Origin: an uncultured Acidimicrobiales bacterium
Lineage (GTDB): Bacteria; Actinomycetota; Acidimicrobiia; Acidimicrobiales; SZUA-35
Length of the DNA: 64,000 nucleotides
NCBI GenBank assembly: GCA_937925335.1
Contig: CALEWY010000044.1
Coordinates: 1-64,000, forward strand
Direction of reading: 5' to 3'
Shown here one piece after another: positions 1 to 9,162 of the stretch. The notes below the pieces were generated by a model that was not told where the DNA came from, did not search any database, and saw nothing but the letters and a program-made list of their open reading frames with translations. The first letter of the stretch is position 1. Each line of letters opens with the position of its first letter. Both the position numbers and the translations under genes were made by a program.

Positions 1-145
1 CGACTATGCCGCCACCGTGCCGGTCGGTCGGATCGGCGTGCCGAACGACATCGCAAACGCCGTGCTGTTCTTTGCGTCTGATGCGGCGTCGTTTGTGACC
101 GGTCAACGTTTGGTTGTCGACGGCGGCCGATCGCTGGCCGATTGA
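1..145 (+). CDS. SDR family oxidoreductase, C-terminal fragment (truncated by window edge)
   Basis: Frame 2 reads [47 protein letters not shown], the typical SDR C-terminus ([31 protein letters not shown]). Confidence 0.85.
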   Translation, partial: DYAATVPVGRIGVPNDIANAVLFFASDAASFVTGQRLVVDGGRSLAD

Positions 146-227
146 CAACACCGGTGTGGTCGATCCGTTCGGGTGCTGACCGCTTCTGGCACGACCGCTT
201 CCAGCCAGGGTTCAAAGCTGGCCCAAC

Positions 228-434
228 GTAGGCACCTTTCTGCGCGAACGTGCGACCTGCCGCACCTCTGAGACCGATGAGGGTCCCGTTTCGACCAGTC
301 ATCCCGCGGAAATCGCGGAAACCCACTATCTACGCAACATTCCCTCGGGCGCGTGTCGGGCGCGCCTGCCACACCTCTGAGGAAACAGCTGGTTGGCGCA
401 CCTGCCGCACCTCAGAGGTTGATGAGGGTTGGGG
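228..434 (+). repeat. Interspersed ~210-bp element, copy A
   Basis: Aligns with the reverse complement of 33865-34073: shared TGCGCGAACGTGCGACCTGCCGCACCTCTGAG, TTTCGACCAGTCAT[CT]..GCGGAAATCGCGGAAA.CCACTATCTACGCAAC.TTCCCT, CACCTCTGAGGAAACAGCT and ACCTGCCGCACCTCAGAGGTTGATGAGGGTTGGGG. Confidence 0.85.
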
Positions 435-981
435 CCGGCTCGGTGGCGGTTGCGACCCAGACGAGGGCTTGCCACATACCGACGTCGTCGTAGTGCCGCT
501 CGAAGTCGAGCGAGGTGTCGCGACGGAGGCCGAGGCGCTCCATCACTATTTGGGAGCGCACGTTGTCGGATGCGGTGTAGGCGAGCACGCGATCGACGTC
601 CTTTCGCGCAAACACGTCAGTGAGAGCCGCCTGCGCCGCTTCGGACGCGTAGCCCTTTCCCCATGCATCACGCACGAGTCGCCACCCGATCTCATGGTGG
701 GGCCCGACCGGGTGCTCGTCGTCGTCCCACCAAGCGGTTCCGCAGTAGCCGACGAACCGACCGTCTCCATCCTCAATCACCCAACGCGTGAACCCATGAT
801 CGTCAAAGGATCGGCGGAACCGCTCGAGCTTCTGATCACTCGCCTCCAACGTCAGCGGACCACCAAGATCCGCCATTACTTCGGGGTGTGCATTCATCGC
901 TGCGAAGTCTGCGCTGTCAGACAAACGCCACGGCCGGAGCAGCAGTCGTTCGGTCGTGATATGGAAGTCGTCGGCCGTCAC
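412..981 (-). CDS. GNAT family N-acetyltransferase (RimJ/RimL type)
   Basis: ITTERLLLRPWRLSDSADFAAM...HHEIGWRLVRDAWGKGYASEAAQAAL...DNVRSQIVMERLGLRRD; GNAT motif A/B. Confidence 0.85.
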   Translation of the reverse strand: MTADDFHITTERLLLRPWRLSDSADFAAMNAHPEVMADLGGPLTLEASDQKLERFRRSFDDHGFTRWVIEDGDGRFVGYCGTAWWDDDEHPVGPHHEIGWRLVRDAWGKGYASEAAQAALTDVFARKDVDRVLAYTASDNVRSQIVMERLGLRRDTSLDFERHYDDVGMWQALVWVATATEPAPTLINL

Positions 982-1002
982 GCAGACGATTCTGCCAGCT
1001 CA

Positions 1003-1290
1003 CTTGACTCCGAACCTGGCCGAGGCTTGCCAGCCAAGCGATTCCGCCAATTCGCGTGAATCCGAACCCGGCCGAGGCTTGCCAGCCAAGCGATTCCGCC
1101 AATTCGCGTGAATCCGAACCTTGCCGAGGCTTGCCAGCCAAGCGATTCCGCCAATTCGCGTGAATCCGAACCTCGCCGAGGCTCGCCAGCCAAGCGATTC
1201 CGCCAGTTCGCGTGACTCCGAACCTGGGCGAGGCTTGCCAGCCAAGCGATTCCGCCATTTGGCTTGACTCTCAACCTGGTCGAGGTTTGA
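1003..1290. repeat. 52-bp tandem repeat array, 5 full copies plus a partial sixth
   Basis: CCAAGCGATTCCGCCA recurs at 1034, 1086, 1138, 1190 and 1242 (exact 52-bp spacing); unit ~CGTGAATCCGAACCTGGCCGAGGCTTGCCAGCCAAGCGATTCCGCCAATTCG. Confidence 0.95.
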
Positions 1291-1300
1291 TAGTGCGCTG

Positions 1301-1690
1301 ATGCTCAACGACGAACTCCGAACATCAATCGAAGCCGCTTGGTCGGCCGAGACCGCAGCCGGCGACAACGAATGGTTGCGAACGAACCCCGCAGCCGGCC
1401 ACTGCGATGTCACCGCGCTGCTCGTGCGAGAGACACTCGGGGGTGACCTGAAGATGGTGGAAGTGTTTCGCAACGGCGAACTCAGCGAGTACCACTACTG
1501 GAATGTGCTGCCGGACGACACCGAAGTAGACCTGACCAAATCACAGTTCGACGGCGACGAGTCCCTTTACAACGCGAAGCTCCTCGATGACGAGTTCTTC
1601 GAGTCGGCCGGCCCGATGAACGACACACTCGTTCAACGCCTGGCCACGTTTCGCAAGGCCGTCGATGCACATCGTCGGCAAGCCTCGTGA
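1301..1690 (+). CDS. YunG-like hypothetical protein
   Basis: 129 aa; GHCDVTALLVRETLGGDLKMVEVFRNGELSEYHYWNVLPDDTEVDLTKSQF resembles the YunG-type small-protein family. Confidence 0.55.
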   Translation: MLNDELRTSIEAAWSAETAAGDNEWLRTNPAAGHCDVTALLVRETLGGDLKMVEVFRNGELSEYHYWNVLPDDTEVDLTKSQFDGDESLYNAKLLDDEFFESAGPMNDTLVQRLATFRKAVDAHRRQAS

Positions 1691-2817
1691 GTGCCGCGAG
1701 CCAAACAGAACGCATGCTCAGCATCGGCGAGTTCGCGCAGGCGACGGCGCTGTCCGTCAGCGCCGTCCGGTTCTATGGAGACCGGGGCCTCCTTCTCCCC
1801 GCTCACGTCGACCCGACGACCGGCTATCGGTCGTATCGTCACGATCAGGTCGCCACCGCCTCCCTTATCCGCGATCTTCGACTGATCGGCATGCCACTCG
1901 CAGCAATCGACGAGGCGATCGGACTCCCCGCGGCCGACCTAGCAGATGCGGTGGCCACCCACCTCGCCACGCTCGACGAAGACTTGGAACACGCCCGGTT
2001 GATCGCATCTCGACTGAACGCGGTCAGATCCTCCGAGCCAGCGACGGGAGCGCCCCCAACTGCGGGGACCGAAGGGACCGCCGAGAACAAGGAAGCCGCC
2101 AAGCCCACAGTGAGCGCGCCGACCGTGATTCGAGCGAACGATTTGCTCGCCGCGCTTCGCCAGGTGATCCCATCAGCGTCGACGGATGACACCCATCCAC
2201 ATCTCATGACCATCGTGATCGACGCGGAGGACGGGTCGATCCGGATTGCGGCGACCGATACCTACCGCCTGACGGTTCGAGACCTGATCCCGTCCACCAG
2301 CGGTGCCGACTTCACGGTCGTGATTGCCGCCTCCGCCGCATGCCAGCTCCTTGCTGCATTTGACGATCGCGACGACATCACGATCACCGTTACGACGGAT
2401 CAGGTCACGTTCTCAGCTCCGGGCCACGATGTGCAGACTCGAGCCTTGCCGATCGAATTCCCGGACTACGAGCGCTTTCTCGAACGGCCCGAGGTGGCCA
2501 CGACGGTCGTTGCGGATCGGGCATCTCTGCGCGACGCCCTCGAGTCCTTCGACGAGAGCGGAGCGGTCCTGGTCAGCGTCGCTCAGAATCAACTCACGCT
2601 TGAACGACGGGGCCAGCGCTCCATCGTTCCGGTCGAAGCCACCGGCCCGCCCCTCCATGTTGCGGTCAATCCACAGTTCATGATGGACGGTGTCGCCGGA
2701 GCGATTGCGAATGAGGTTGCCATCGAGATCGAACCGGACGCACTACGGCCTGTGGTGTTCCGATCGGCGACCGACGGCACCTACGTGTCGGTGCTCATGC
2801 CCTTCAAGCTCGACTGA
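1687..2817 (+). CDS. MerR-type HTH fused to DNA polymerase III beta-clamp-like domains
   Basis: N-term LSIGEFAQATALSVSAVRFYGDRGLLLPAHVDPTTGYRSY (MerR HTH); C-term DTYRLTVRDL ... VVFRSATDGTYVSVLMPFKLD (DnaN-like, ending like the clamp LMPxRL). GTGA overlap with the upstream gene. Confidence 0.8.
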   Translation: MSAASQTERMLSIGEFAQATALSVSAVRFYGDRGLLLPAHVDPTTGYRSYRHDQVATASLIRDLRLIGMPLAAIDEAIGLPAADLADAVATHLATLDEDLEHARLIASRLNAVRSSEPATGAPPTAGTEGTAENKEAAKPTVSAPTVIRANDLLAALRQVIPSASTDDTHPHLMTIVIDAEDGSIRIAATDTYRLTVRDLIPSTSGADFTVVIAASAACQLLAAFDDRDDITITVTTDQVTFSAPGHDVQTRALPIEFPDYERFLERPEVATTVVADRASLRDALESFDESGAVLVSVAQNQLTLERRGQRSIVPVEATGPPLHVAVNPQFMMDGVAGAIANEVAIEIEPDALRPVVFRSATDGTYVSVLMPFKLD

Positions 2818-2910
2818 CGAGTCACTCCAAGACGCGCCTCAAGAACCGTGGACGAATGGCGTCTCCACGGGCCAAGTCGCGAACGGGTGCCATCTCGTGA
2901 AGGAGCGGTC

Positions 2911-3507
2911 TCACCCAGGGCGCGGCCACACCGGGCGAAACTGCACGGTTCCGTCAACGCCTTCGATGAGGCCCACGATCGTCTTCACCTCGGACTCTGT
3001 TTGCTGCAAGCTGATCACAACACTTGATCGACTGAACTCGGAGGCCTGAATCGCCGGTGCAGCGATCACAACATTCCCGGTCACGAACGCAAGCTCTTTG
3101 GTCGGGCAGATGTCCGGGTTCGAATTCGAGCACTCGAACGCGATCTGGTTGAATCCATCGATTCCCATGGCGCCCTCCCGAAACACGAGATCGACCGTCC
3201 ATCCGTTTCCATCAAACGCCGGCTCGGCGGATTCGAGACTCGGCCCATCGAGCGCTGCCGGGCCGAGGCAGACGGCAAAGCCATCGGCGCCCAGAAGCAA
3301 CACGAAACGGTCCGGATCGAGATCGGCGCTCGGCGTCGGCTTGTCACCCGCATCGAGCCCACACACCTCTTGATACTCGTCCTGACTCGGAGTTGTCAGC
3401 GGATCAAGCGACGTGTCTTCGACCTCGCTTCCCGTGCAGCCAACTGCGGCAAGGCACACCGCCACCATCGTCGCCGATACCTTGGATCGAAGCTTGCGTG
3501 CAGTCAT
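2911..3507 (-). CDS. Putative lipoprotein, unknown function
   Basis: MTARKLRSKVSATMVAVCLAAVGCTGSEVED: signal peptide with lipobox; start chosen inside the longer ORF. Confidence 0.6.
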   Translation of the reverse strand: MTARKLRSKVSATMVAVCLAAVGCTGSEVEDTSLDPLTTPSQDEYQEVCGLDAGDKPTPSADLDPDRFVLLLGADGFAVCLGPAALDGPSLESAEPAFDGNGWTVDLVFREGAMGIDGFNQIAFECSNSNPDICPTKELAFVTGNVVIAAPAIQASEFSRSSVVISLQQTESEVKTIVGLIEGVDGTVQFRPVWPRPG

Positions 3508-3533
3508 TCGGCGACGGTAACCCGTCACGATGA

Positions 3534-4064
3534 TTGAATGGCGTCGTGCCGGTGCGACCACGAGAACCCGCTGACGTGGCCGCGTGTGTCGAGCTCATGC
3601 GTCGGACACATGTGGACACCGGCTACCCCGTCTACTGGCCATCTGACCCGGAGGGCTTCCTACTCAGCTCAGCGGAACACGCGTCGTGGGTTGTCCTTGA
3701 CGACGATGGCCACGTGATCGGCCACGCTGCATTGCACGACGCGAAGGGCGACCCGGCGTTCGGCCCGGCTCACGAACTGACCGGGCTACCGGCTGAGACA
3801 TTCCTCGTGGTCGCTCGGCTCGTCATCGACCCAGATGCGCAAGGAACAGGTGCCGGCACGGCGCTACTCGATGCCGCCGTTCACCATGCGTTGGCGGCGG
3901 GCAAACATCCGATCCTCGATGTTGTCACCACGTCGCCGAAGGCCATTGCGTTCTACGACGCACGAGGGTGGACCCGCCTTGGCGAGGCGGTGATCGAGAT
4001 CGACGAATTGCCGGACCTGACGACCATCGTCTTCGCGGCCCCTGGGCTCGTTGGTCATCCCTGA
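3534..4064 (+). CDS. GNAT family N-acetyltransferase
   Basis: VPVRPREPADVAACVELMRRTH...VARLVIDPDAQGTGAGTALLDAAVHHALAAGKHPILDVV...AIAFYDARGWTRLGEA. Confidence 0.85.
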   Translation: MNGVVPVRPREPADVAACVELMRRTHVDTGYPVYWPSDPEGFLLSSAEHASWVVLDDDGHVIGHAALHDAKGDPAFGPAHELTGLPAETFLVVARLVIDPDAQGTGAGTALLDAAVHHALAAGKHPILDVVTTSPKAIAFYDARGWTRLGEAVIEIDELPDLTTIVFAAPGLVGHP

Positions 4065-4098
4065 TCGAACGCGCTCGAACCGCAACCTCAGTGGGTCA

Positions 4099-4217
4099 GA
4101 CCCCAAACGACGGGTCTGACCCCTGAGGATGCACCAACTCACCGAACACAAACCACGGGTCTGACCCCTGAGGATGCACCAACTCACCGAACACAAACCA
4201 CGGGTCTGACCCCTGAG
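4099..4217. repeat. 45-bp tandem repeat with GGGTCTGACCCCTGAG core (~2.5 copies)
   Basis: CGGGTCTGACCCCTGAG at 4111, 4156 and 4201 (45-bp spacing), spacer GATGCACCAACTCACCGAACACAAACCA; preceded by the inverted half GGGTCAGACCCC at 4093. Confidence 0.95.
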
Positions 4218-4246
4218 CATGCGGAGCAGATCGAGAGAGCAGACCG

Positions 4247-4777
4247 CTAGATCAAGCGTTGCTGACCGGGGCTGTTTGATGCCTCGTGATCAAGCAGCCA
4301 GCGCTTCCACTCGAGTCCGCCGGCGAAGCCGGTGAGCGAGCCATCGGCACCGATGATTCGATGACACGGCAACACGATCGAGATCGGATTTCGCCCGTTG
4401 GCTGCAGCGACGGCCCGCGTCGCCGTGGGCCGTCCAAGATCGGCCGCCTGTTTTCCGTACGTCGTCGTTTCGCCGTACGGAACTTTTGCTAGCCCGAGCC
4501 ACGCCTCGACTTGAAAGTCGGTGCCATCCGGGTCGAGCGGCAGATCGAAATCCGTGAGCTCGCCGGCGAAGTAGGCGTCGAGCTGGGCCACCGTCTTGTC
4601 CAAGACGGGCGATGACCCAACGACGACCTCGCCGAGCTTCACCCGGTCTCGCCATCCTTCGCCGTCTTGGTCGTTTGGCCACAGGATCGCCCGGAGGCCA
4701 CGCTCGCTCGCCACCAATGTGAGCGCTCCCATCGGCGCTTCGTAGTCGGTTGCGGTCAGAACTTCGGTGGCACTCAT
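4247..4777 (-). CDS. ogt: Methylated-DNA--[protein]-cysteine S-methyltransferase
   Basis: GKQAADLGRPTATRAVAAANGRNPISIVLPCHRIIGADGSLTGFAGGLEWKRWLLDHE; active-site PCHR motif. Confidence 0.92.
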   Translation of the reverse strand: MSATEVLTATDYEAPMGALTLVASERGLRAILWPNDQDGEGWRDRVKLGEVVVGSSPVLDKTVAQLDAYFAGELTDFDLPLDPDGTDFQVEAWLGLAKVPYGETTTYGKQAADLGRPTATRAVAAANGRNPISIVLPCHRIIGADGSLTGFAGGLEWKRWLLDHEASNSPGQQRLI

Positions 4778-6366
4778 GACTGTTCCTTCGATGGTTTCGT
4801 GGCGACTGTCGCGACGGCTGACTGCGCAGTGCCTGACTTCTTTGCTGGTTTCGTTGCCGACTTCTTCGCTGACTTCGCGGATTGTCCCGGGCCCACCGGG
4901 GCCATGTACTCCGCCCACAGGTGATGCATCGCATAGGAACGCCACGGGCGCCAGGCTTCGGCTGCTGCCTCAAACCCGGCGGGGTCATCGGCGATCCCCC
5001 GAGCCTCGGCGACCCGACGAAGCGCAAGGTCGCCGGGACAGAACACATCGGGATCACTGAGCGCCTTGAGCGACACGATCGACGTGGTCCACGGGCCGAT
5101 GCCCTTCAAGGACAGCAAGTTCGCCCGGGCCTCTTCTCGATCGGCCGACGGGTCAAGATTGACGGTGCCATCAGCGAGCGCGACGGCGACCGTGTGCAGA
5201 GCATTGGCACGAGCCTTCGTGAGCCCCAAGTCGTCAGGATTGATCGACGCCCAGGTATCAGCCGTCGGGAAGACGTGCGTGATCGACTCGTAGGGATGCT
5301 CCAGCACATCACCATGTTCGGCAACGAGTCGATTGCACATGCCCTTGGCGCTGGCGACCGACACCTGCTGATGCAGAACCGCTCGAATCGTGGCGTCGAC
5401 GCCGTCGACCTCACCGGGCGAACGGATACCCGGGCGAGCGGCGATGAGTGGAGCGAGAGCCGGGTCATCACCGAGTCGTTTCTCGATCACGAGCGGATCG
5501 GCGTCGAGATCGAGCAGGCGACGGAATCGCTGCACAGCCTGGGGCAAGTCGGTGAGCGACGACAGCCGGAAGCGAGCCTGAATGCTCTCGTCCCCGATGA
5601 TCGCTTCGCCGATGGCCGGTCCTCCAGGAAGACGCATCGAGCGGCGATACGTCGAGCCATCAATCGCCTCGATCCCATCCACCGCGTGGCCATCGAGCCA
5701 CGTCAGGAGGTGGCCGACATCAAGCGGAGGACGAAACGGCAAGTTGACCGAGATCCACTCGGGCGCCGACTCTCGGCGGACTCCCGTTGAGCGCTTGCCC
5801 CGCATTTCGGTTGGGGATTGGGCGAACACCTCTCGAATCGTGTCGTTGAACTGACGAATGCTCTCGAAGCCCGACGCAAACGCCACGTCGGAGAACGGCA
5901 GCTCGGTCGTTTCGATCAGGATGCGGGCGGCCCTCGCCCTGCGAGCCCGAGCGAGCCGAATCGGCGTTGCACCTACTTCCGAAACCATCAAACGCTGGAG
6001 ATGCCGACTGCTGACGGCGAGCCGCTCGGCCAGACCGCCAACACCCTCCCGGTCGACCACACCATCATCGATCGCTCGAATCGCCCGGGCCACGAGATCA
6101 TCTCGACGATTCCACTCCGGCGACCCTGGCGTTGCGTCAGGCGCACAGCGCTTGCAGGCTCGGAAGCCCGCCTCCTGAGCGCTGGCCGGGGTTGGGAAGA
6201 ACCGCATGTTGGTTCGCTTCGGGCGTATCGGCGTCGGGCAGCTCGGCCGGCAGTAGATCCCCGTCGACGTGACACCGATCGTGACCCAGCCATCGAAACG
6301 AGCGTCGCGGCTCTCGACCGCTTCCATCCATGCTTCGAGTGGGCCGTCGGCCAGGTCGATCGTCAT
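4774..6366 (-). CDS. Ada-type regulatory domain + AraC HTH + AlkA DNA-3-methyladenine glycosylase fusion
   Basis: ARFDGWVTIGVTSTGIYCRPSCPTPIRPKRTNMRFFPTPASAQEAGFRACKRCAPD (Ada Zn/Cys domain), AraC HTH, then AlkA N-domain and HhH-GPD (LLSLKGIGPWTTSIVSLKALSDPDVFCPGDLALRR). Start ATG at 6366; ATGA overlap with ogt. Confidence 0.9.
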   Translation of the reverse strand: MTIDLADGPLEAWMEAVESRDARFDGWVTIGVTSTGIYCRPSCPTPIRPKRTNMRFFPTPASAQEAGFRACKRCAPDATPGSPEWNRRDDLVARAIRAIDDGVVDREGVGGLAERLAVSSRHLQRLMVSEVGATPIRLARARRARAARILIETTELPFSDVAFASGFESIRQFNDTIREVFAQSPTEMRGKRSTGVRRESAPEWISVNLPFRPPLDVGHLLTWLDGHAVDGIEAIDGSTYRRSMRLPGGPAIGEAIIGDESIQARFRLSSLTDLPQAVQRFRRLLDLDADPLVIEKRLGDDPALAPLIAARPGIRSPGEVDGVDATIRAVLHQQVSVASAKGMCNRLVAEHGDVLEHPYESITHVFPTADTWASINPDDLGLTKARANALHTVAVALADGTVNLDPSADREEARANLLSLKGIGPWTTSIVSLKALSDPDVFCPGDLALRRVAEARGIADDPAGFEAAAEAWRPWRSYAMHHLWAEYMAPVGPGQSAKSAKKSATKPAKKSGTAQSAVATVATKPSKEQS

Positions 6367-6456
6367 GACGTCATCTTGCCCTGAGCTGGACCGGCTCACC
6401 AGCGGAAATCGGACAGCTCGGTTTGGCCTTCTCCGATCCCTACTACGGTCTGGATC

Positions 6457-7140
6457 ATGAGTACGGGCGTGTTCTATCTGGTTGGTGCCATTGCGTTTGG
6501 CGGTTCCTATTTGGTGAAGTGGTGGCTGAAGCGCACCTACCGAACGTGGAGCCAGGTGCCGAATCAGTACGGCGTGACCGGCGCACAGACCGCCGCCGCA
6601 ATCCTCGCCGATCACGGCGTGAAGAACGTGCAGATTCAGCAGGTGCGGGGCGCACTCACCGATCACTACGACCCGACGAAGGACATCCTTCGTCTCTCAC
6701 AAACCAACTTCGACAACACGAGCGTCGCCGCCATGGCCGTTTCAGCCCACGAGGCAGGCCACGCACTCCAAGACGCCAGCGATGATCTCCGCCTTCGTCT
6801 TCGTCGATTCCTCGTGCCGCTCGCCGCACTCGGTGCTCGATTCGGGCCGATGGTTGCGGTGGCCGGGCTCATGATGGGGAGTGACGCGATCCTGCAGATC
6901 GGTGTGATGCTGTTCGCCGGCATGTTGATCTTCCAACTCGCCACGCTGCCCGTCGAGATCAATGCCAGCCGTCGAGCGCTCGACAGCCTGGAACGCCTCG
7001 GTCTGTCTGACCCGGAGCAACGCGCGGGCGTTCAGAAAGTGCTCACCGCTGCAGCATTCACCTACATCGCAGCGGCGGCGACGAGCCTCGCTTACGCGCT
7101 CACGTTGCTCGCCAGGGGTCGAGGCCGCTTCATCGTGTAG
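6457..7140 (+). CDS. Neutral zinc metallopeptidase, YugP-like membrane protein
   Basis: SVAAMAVSAHEAGHALQDASDDLRLRLRRFLVPLAALGARFGP; HEAGH motif plus TM segments. Confidence 0.85.
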   Translation: MSTGVFYLVGAIAFGGSYLVKWWLKRTYRTWSQVPNQYGVTGAQTAAAILADHGVKNVQIQQVRGALTDHYDPTKDILRLSQTNFDNTSVAAMAVSAHEAGHALQDASDDLRLRLRRFLVPLAALGARFGPMVAVAGLMMGSDAILQIGVMLFAGMLIFQLATLPVEINASRRALDSLERLGLSDPEQRAGVQKVLTAAAFTYIAAAATSLAYALTLLARGRGRFIV

Positions 7141-7166
7141 CCGAGCGGTACACGCCCAAAGGTCGC

Positions 7167-7589
7167 CTAGAGCGGATCGAGGCCGAGGCCGAGTTCATCA
7201 CTCGACGACCCATCACTCGACGGGTCTGACGACTTCGCTGGCAAGAGCACACCCAACGCAACCGCAGCGTTCAAAGCGACGAGCACGATCAAGAACCAGA
7301 GCGCGCCGTCCCACTCATCGCGCACCCTCGAAAACACCAATGCGCCAACCGTTCCGAGCGATGCAACAAGCGCCATCGTCCGAACGATGGCCGGGCCACC
7401 TGGCTTGCGCAGCATCAACAGGCCGCCAACACCCATGGCGATCAGGTTGGCACCCGCCCAGCGAACCCAGCCGTAGGCGATCGGGTCCGCGCCATTCACG
7501 GTCTCGACCAGCAACGCTGGAGCAACGAGCACCAGGCCGCCAAAGCCGAGACATTCAAGGATGAACACCGTCAGTGCCAAACCACGCAT
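7167..7589 (-). CDS. Hypothetical membrane protein
   Basis: 140 aa, four hydrophobic segments; no family recognised. Confidence 0.6.
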   Translation of the reverse strand: MRGLALTVFILECLGFGGLVLVAPALLVETVNGADPIAYGWVRWAGANLIAMGVGGLLMLRKPGGPAIVRTMALVASLGTVGALVFSRVRDEWDGALWFLIVLVALNAAVALGVLLPAKSSDPSSDGSSSDELGLGLDPL

Positions 7590-7692
7590 GGGTCGAGTGT
7601 GTCACACCCCGCGTGATCGCTCGGTCCGCGTGGCTGGCGAGCACCACTCGACCCTCACTCGGTCTCCGTGCACTCCAGGTCCGAGCGGGCAA

Positions 7693-9162
7693 TCAATCGC
7701 GCAGAACGTCCACGTCGTGGGGGTGGCTCTCTCGGAGACCAGCGCCGGTGATCCGCGTGAGTCGAGTCCGGTAGCGAAGATCGTCGAGCTCCCCAGCACC
7801 GGCGTAGCCCATACCCGACCGCAGGCCGCCGACGAGCTGGTTGACGAGCTCATGCAATGGACCGGCGTAACGAACCCGGGCTTCGACACCCTCTGCGACG
7901 TGCTTGCCTTGCTTTTGAGCGGAGCCGTAACGGTCGGCGGCTCGACCTCGCATGGCTCCCGCGGAGCCCATACCTCGATACGTCTTCCACATCGCGCCGT
8001 CGACGAGTTCGAGCTCGCCGGGCGCTTCGTCGCAACCGGCGAGTGCGTTGCCGAGCATGACTGCGTCGGCGCCAGCAACGAAGGCTTTGACGATGTCACC
8101 CGAGGTGACCACACCACCGTCGGCGATGATCGGCAGCGCTCCCCCGCCTTCAACTCGGTGCTCTTTGGCTGCCTGCGCACACTCAAAGATGGCGCTCACC
8201 TGAGGCATACCAGCACCAGCGACGATGCGAGTCGTGCAGATCGAACCGGCACCAACACCGACCTTGATCATGTCTGCCCCGGCATCAGCCAGCGCATCGA
8301 CACCTTCACGCGTGACGACATTTCCGCCGATCACAGGGAGCTCTGGCCAGCCCTTCTTGATCGTTCGAACCGCTTCGAGCACACCGCTGGTGTGGCCGTG
8401 GGCGGTGTCGATCACGAGCACATCGACACCAGCTGCGGCGAGTGCTTCAGCTCGTTCGGCAACGTCGGTGACACCAACGGCTGCACCGACGCACAGCCGG
8501 CCCTTTTCGTCGAGCGTGGCGTTCGGCTTTTCGACCCGCTTGTTGATGTCCTTCACCGTGATGAGGCCACGAAGTAGGCCATCGTCATCGACGAGAGGCA
8601 GCTTCTCGATGCGGTGCTTGTGCAGCACGGCGACGGCCTCTTCAAGCGTGGTGCCAACCGGAGCGGTGACGAGCGGTTCACTCGTCATGAACTCGGTGAC
8701 GAGCGACGCCATGTCGCTCTCATCGCAGAATCGAACGTCGCGGTTGGTGAGGATGCCGACGAGGCGGCCGGATGATTCACAGATCGGCACGCCGCTGATC
8801 TTGTGAGCGGCCATCAGCTCCTCGGCGTCCGCCAACGTGGCCGTGGGGCTGAGGCTGATCGGCGCCGTGATCATGCCGGACTGGGCTCGCTTGACGCGAT
8901 CGACGTTTGCCGCTTGCTCCTCAACGGAGAGGTTGCGGTGCAACACGCCGATGCCACCCTCGCGTGCGAGCGAGATGGCGAGCGGCGCCTCGGTCACCGT
9001 GTCCATCGCAGCGGACATCAGCGGAACGCGAAGTGTGAGCGGGCCGAGCGACGAGGTCGTGTCGACCTCAGCCGGCAGCACATCACTCCAGCCGGGGACG
9101 ACCAGGACATCGTCAAAGGTGAGGGACTCGAAGTGGTCGAAGAGACCGGCGTTGATGCTCAT
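7693..9162 (-). CDS. guaB: Inosine-5'-monophosphate dehydrogenase
   Basis: [24 protein letters not shown]...CBS domains...[21 protein letters not shown]...[28 protein letters not shown]. Confidence 0.95.
   Translation of the reverse strand: MSINAGLFDHFESLTFDDVLVVPGWSDVLPAEVDTTSSLGPLTLRVPLMSAAMDTVTEAPLAISLAREGGIGVLHRNLSVEEQAANVDRVKRAQSGMITAPISLSPTATLADAEELMAAHKISGVPICESSGRLVGILTNRDVRFCDESDMASLVTEFMTSEPLVTAPVGTTLEEAVAVLHKHRIEKLPLVDDDGLLRGLITVKDINKRVEKPNATLDEKGRLCVGAAVGVTDVAERAEALAAAGVDVLVIDTAHGHTSGVLEAVRTIKKGWPELPVIGGNVVTREGVDALADAGADMIKVGVGAGSICTTRIVAGAGMPQVSAIFECAQAAKEHRVEGGGALPIIADGGVVTSGDIVKAFVAGADAVMLGNALAGCDEAPGELELVDGAMWKTYRGMGSAGAMRGRAADRYGSAQKQGKHVAEGVEARVRYAGPLHELVNQLVGGLRSGMGYAGAGELDDLRYRTRLTRITGAGLRESHPHDVDVLRD

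Noticed and set aside
1003-1290. Possible CRISPR array
   Set aside because: Units are directly abutting with no unique spacers and there are no cas genes in the window.
917-1473. Three minus-strand ORFs across the 52-bp array (repeated GGIAWLASLG / RNRLAGKPR peptides)
   Set aside because: The period is 52 bp (not a multiple of 3), so the same peptides appear in rotating frames; consistent with lack of stops in a non-coding repeat.
4882-5790. 302-aa plus-strand ORF antisense to the Ada-AlkA gene
   Set aside because: Arg/Asp-rich antisense shadow of a confidently identified gene.
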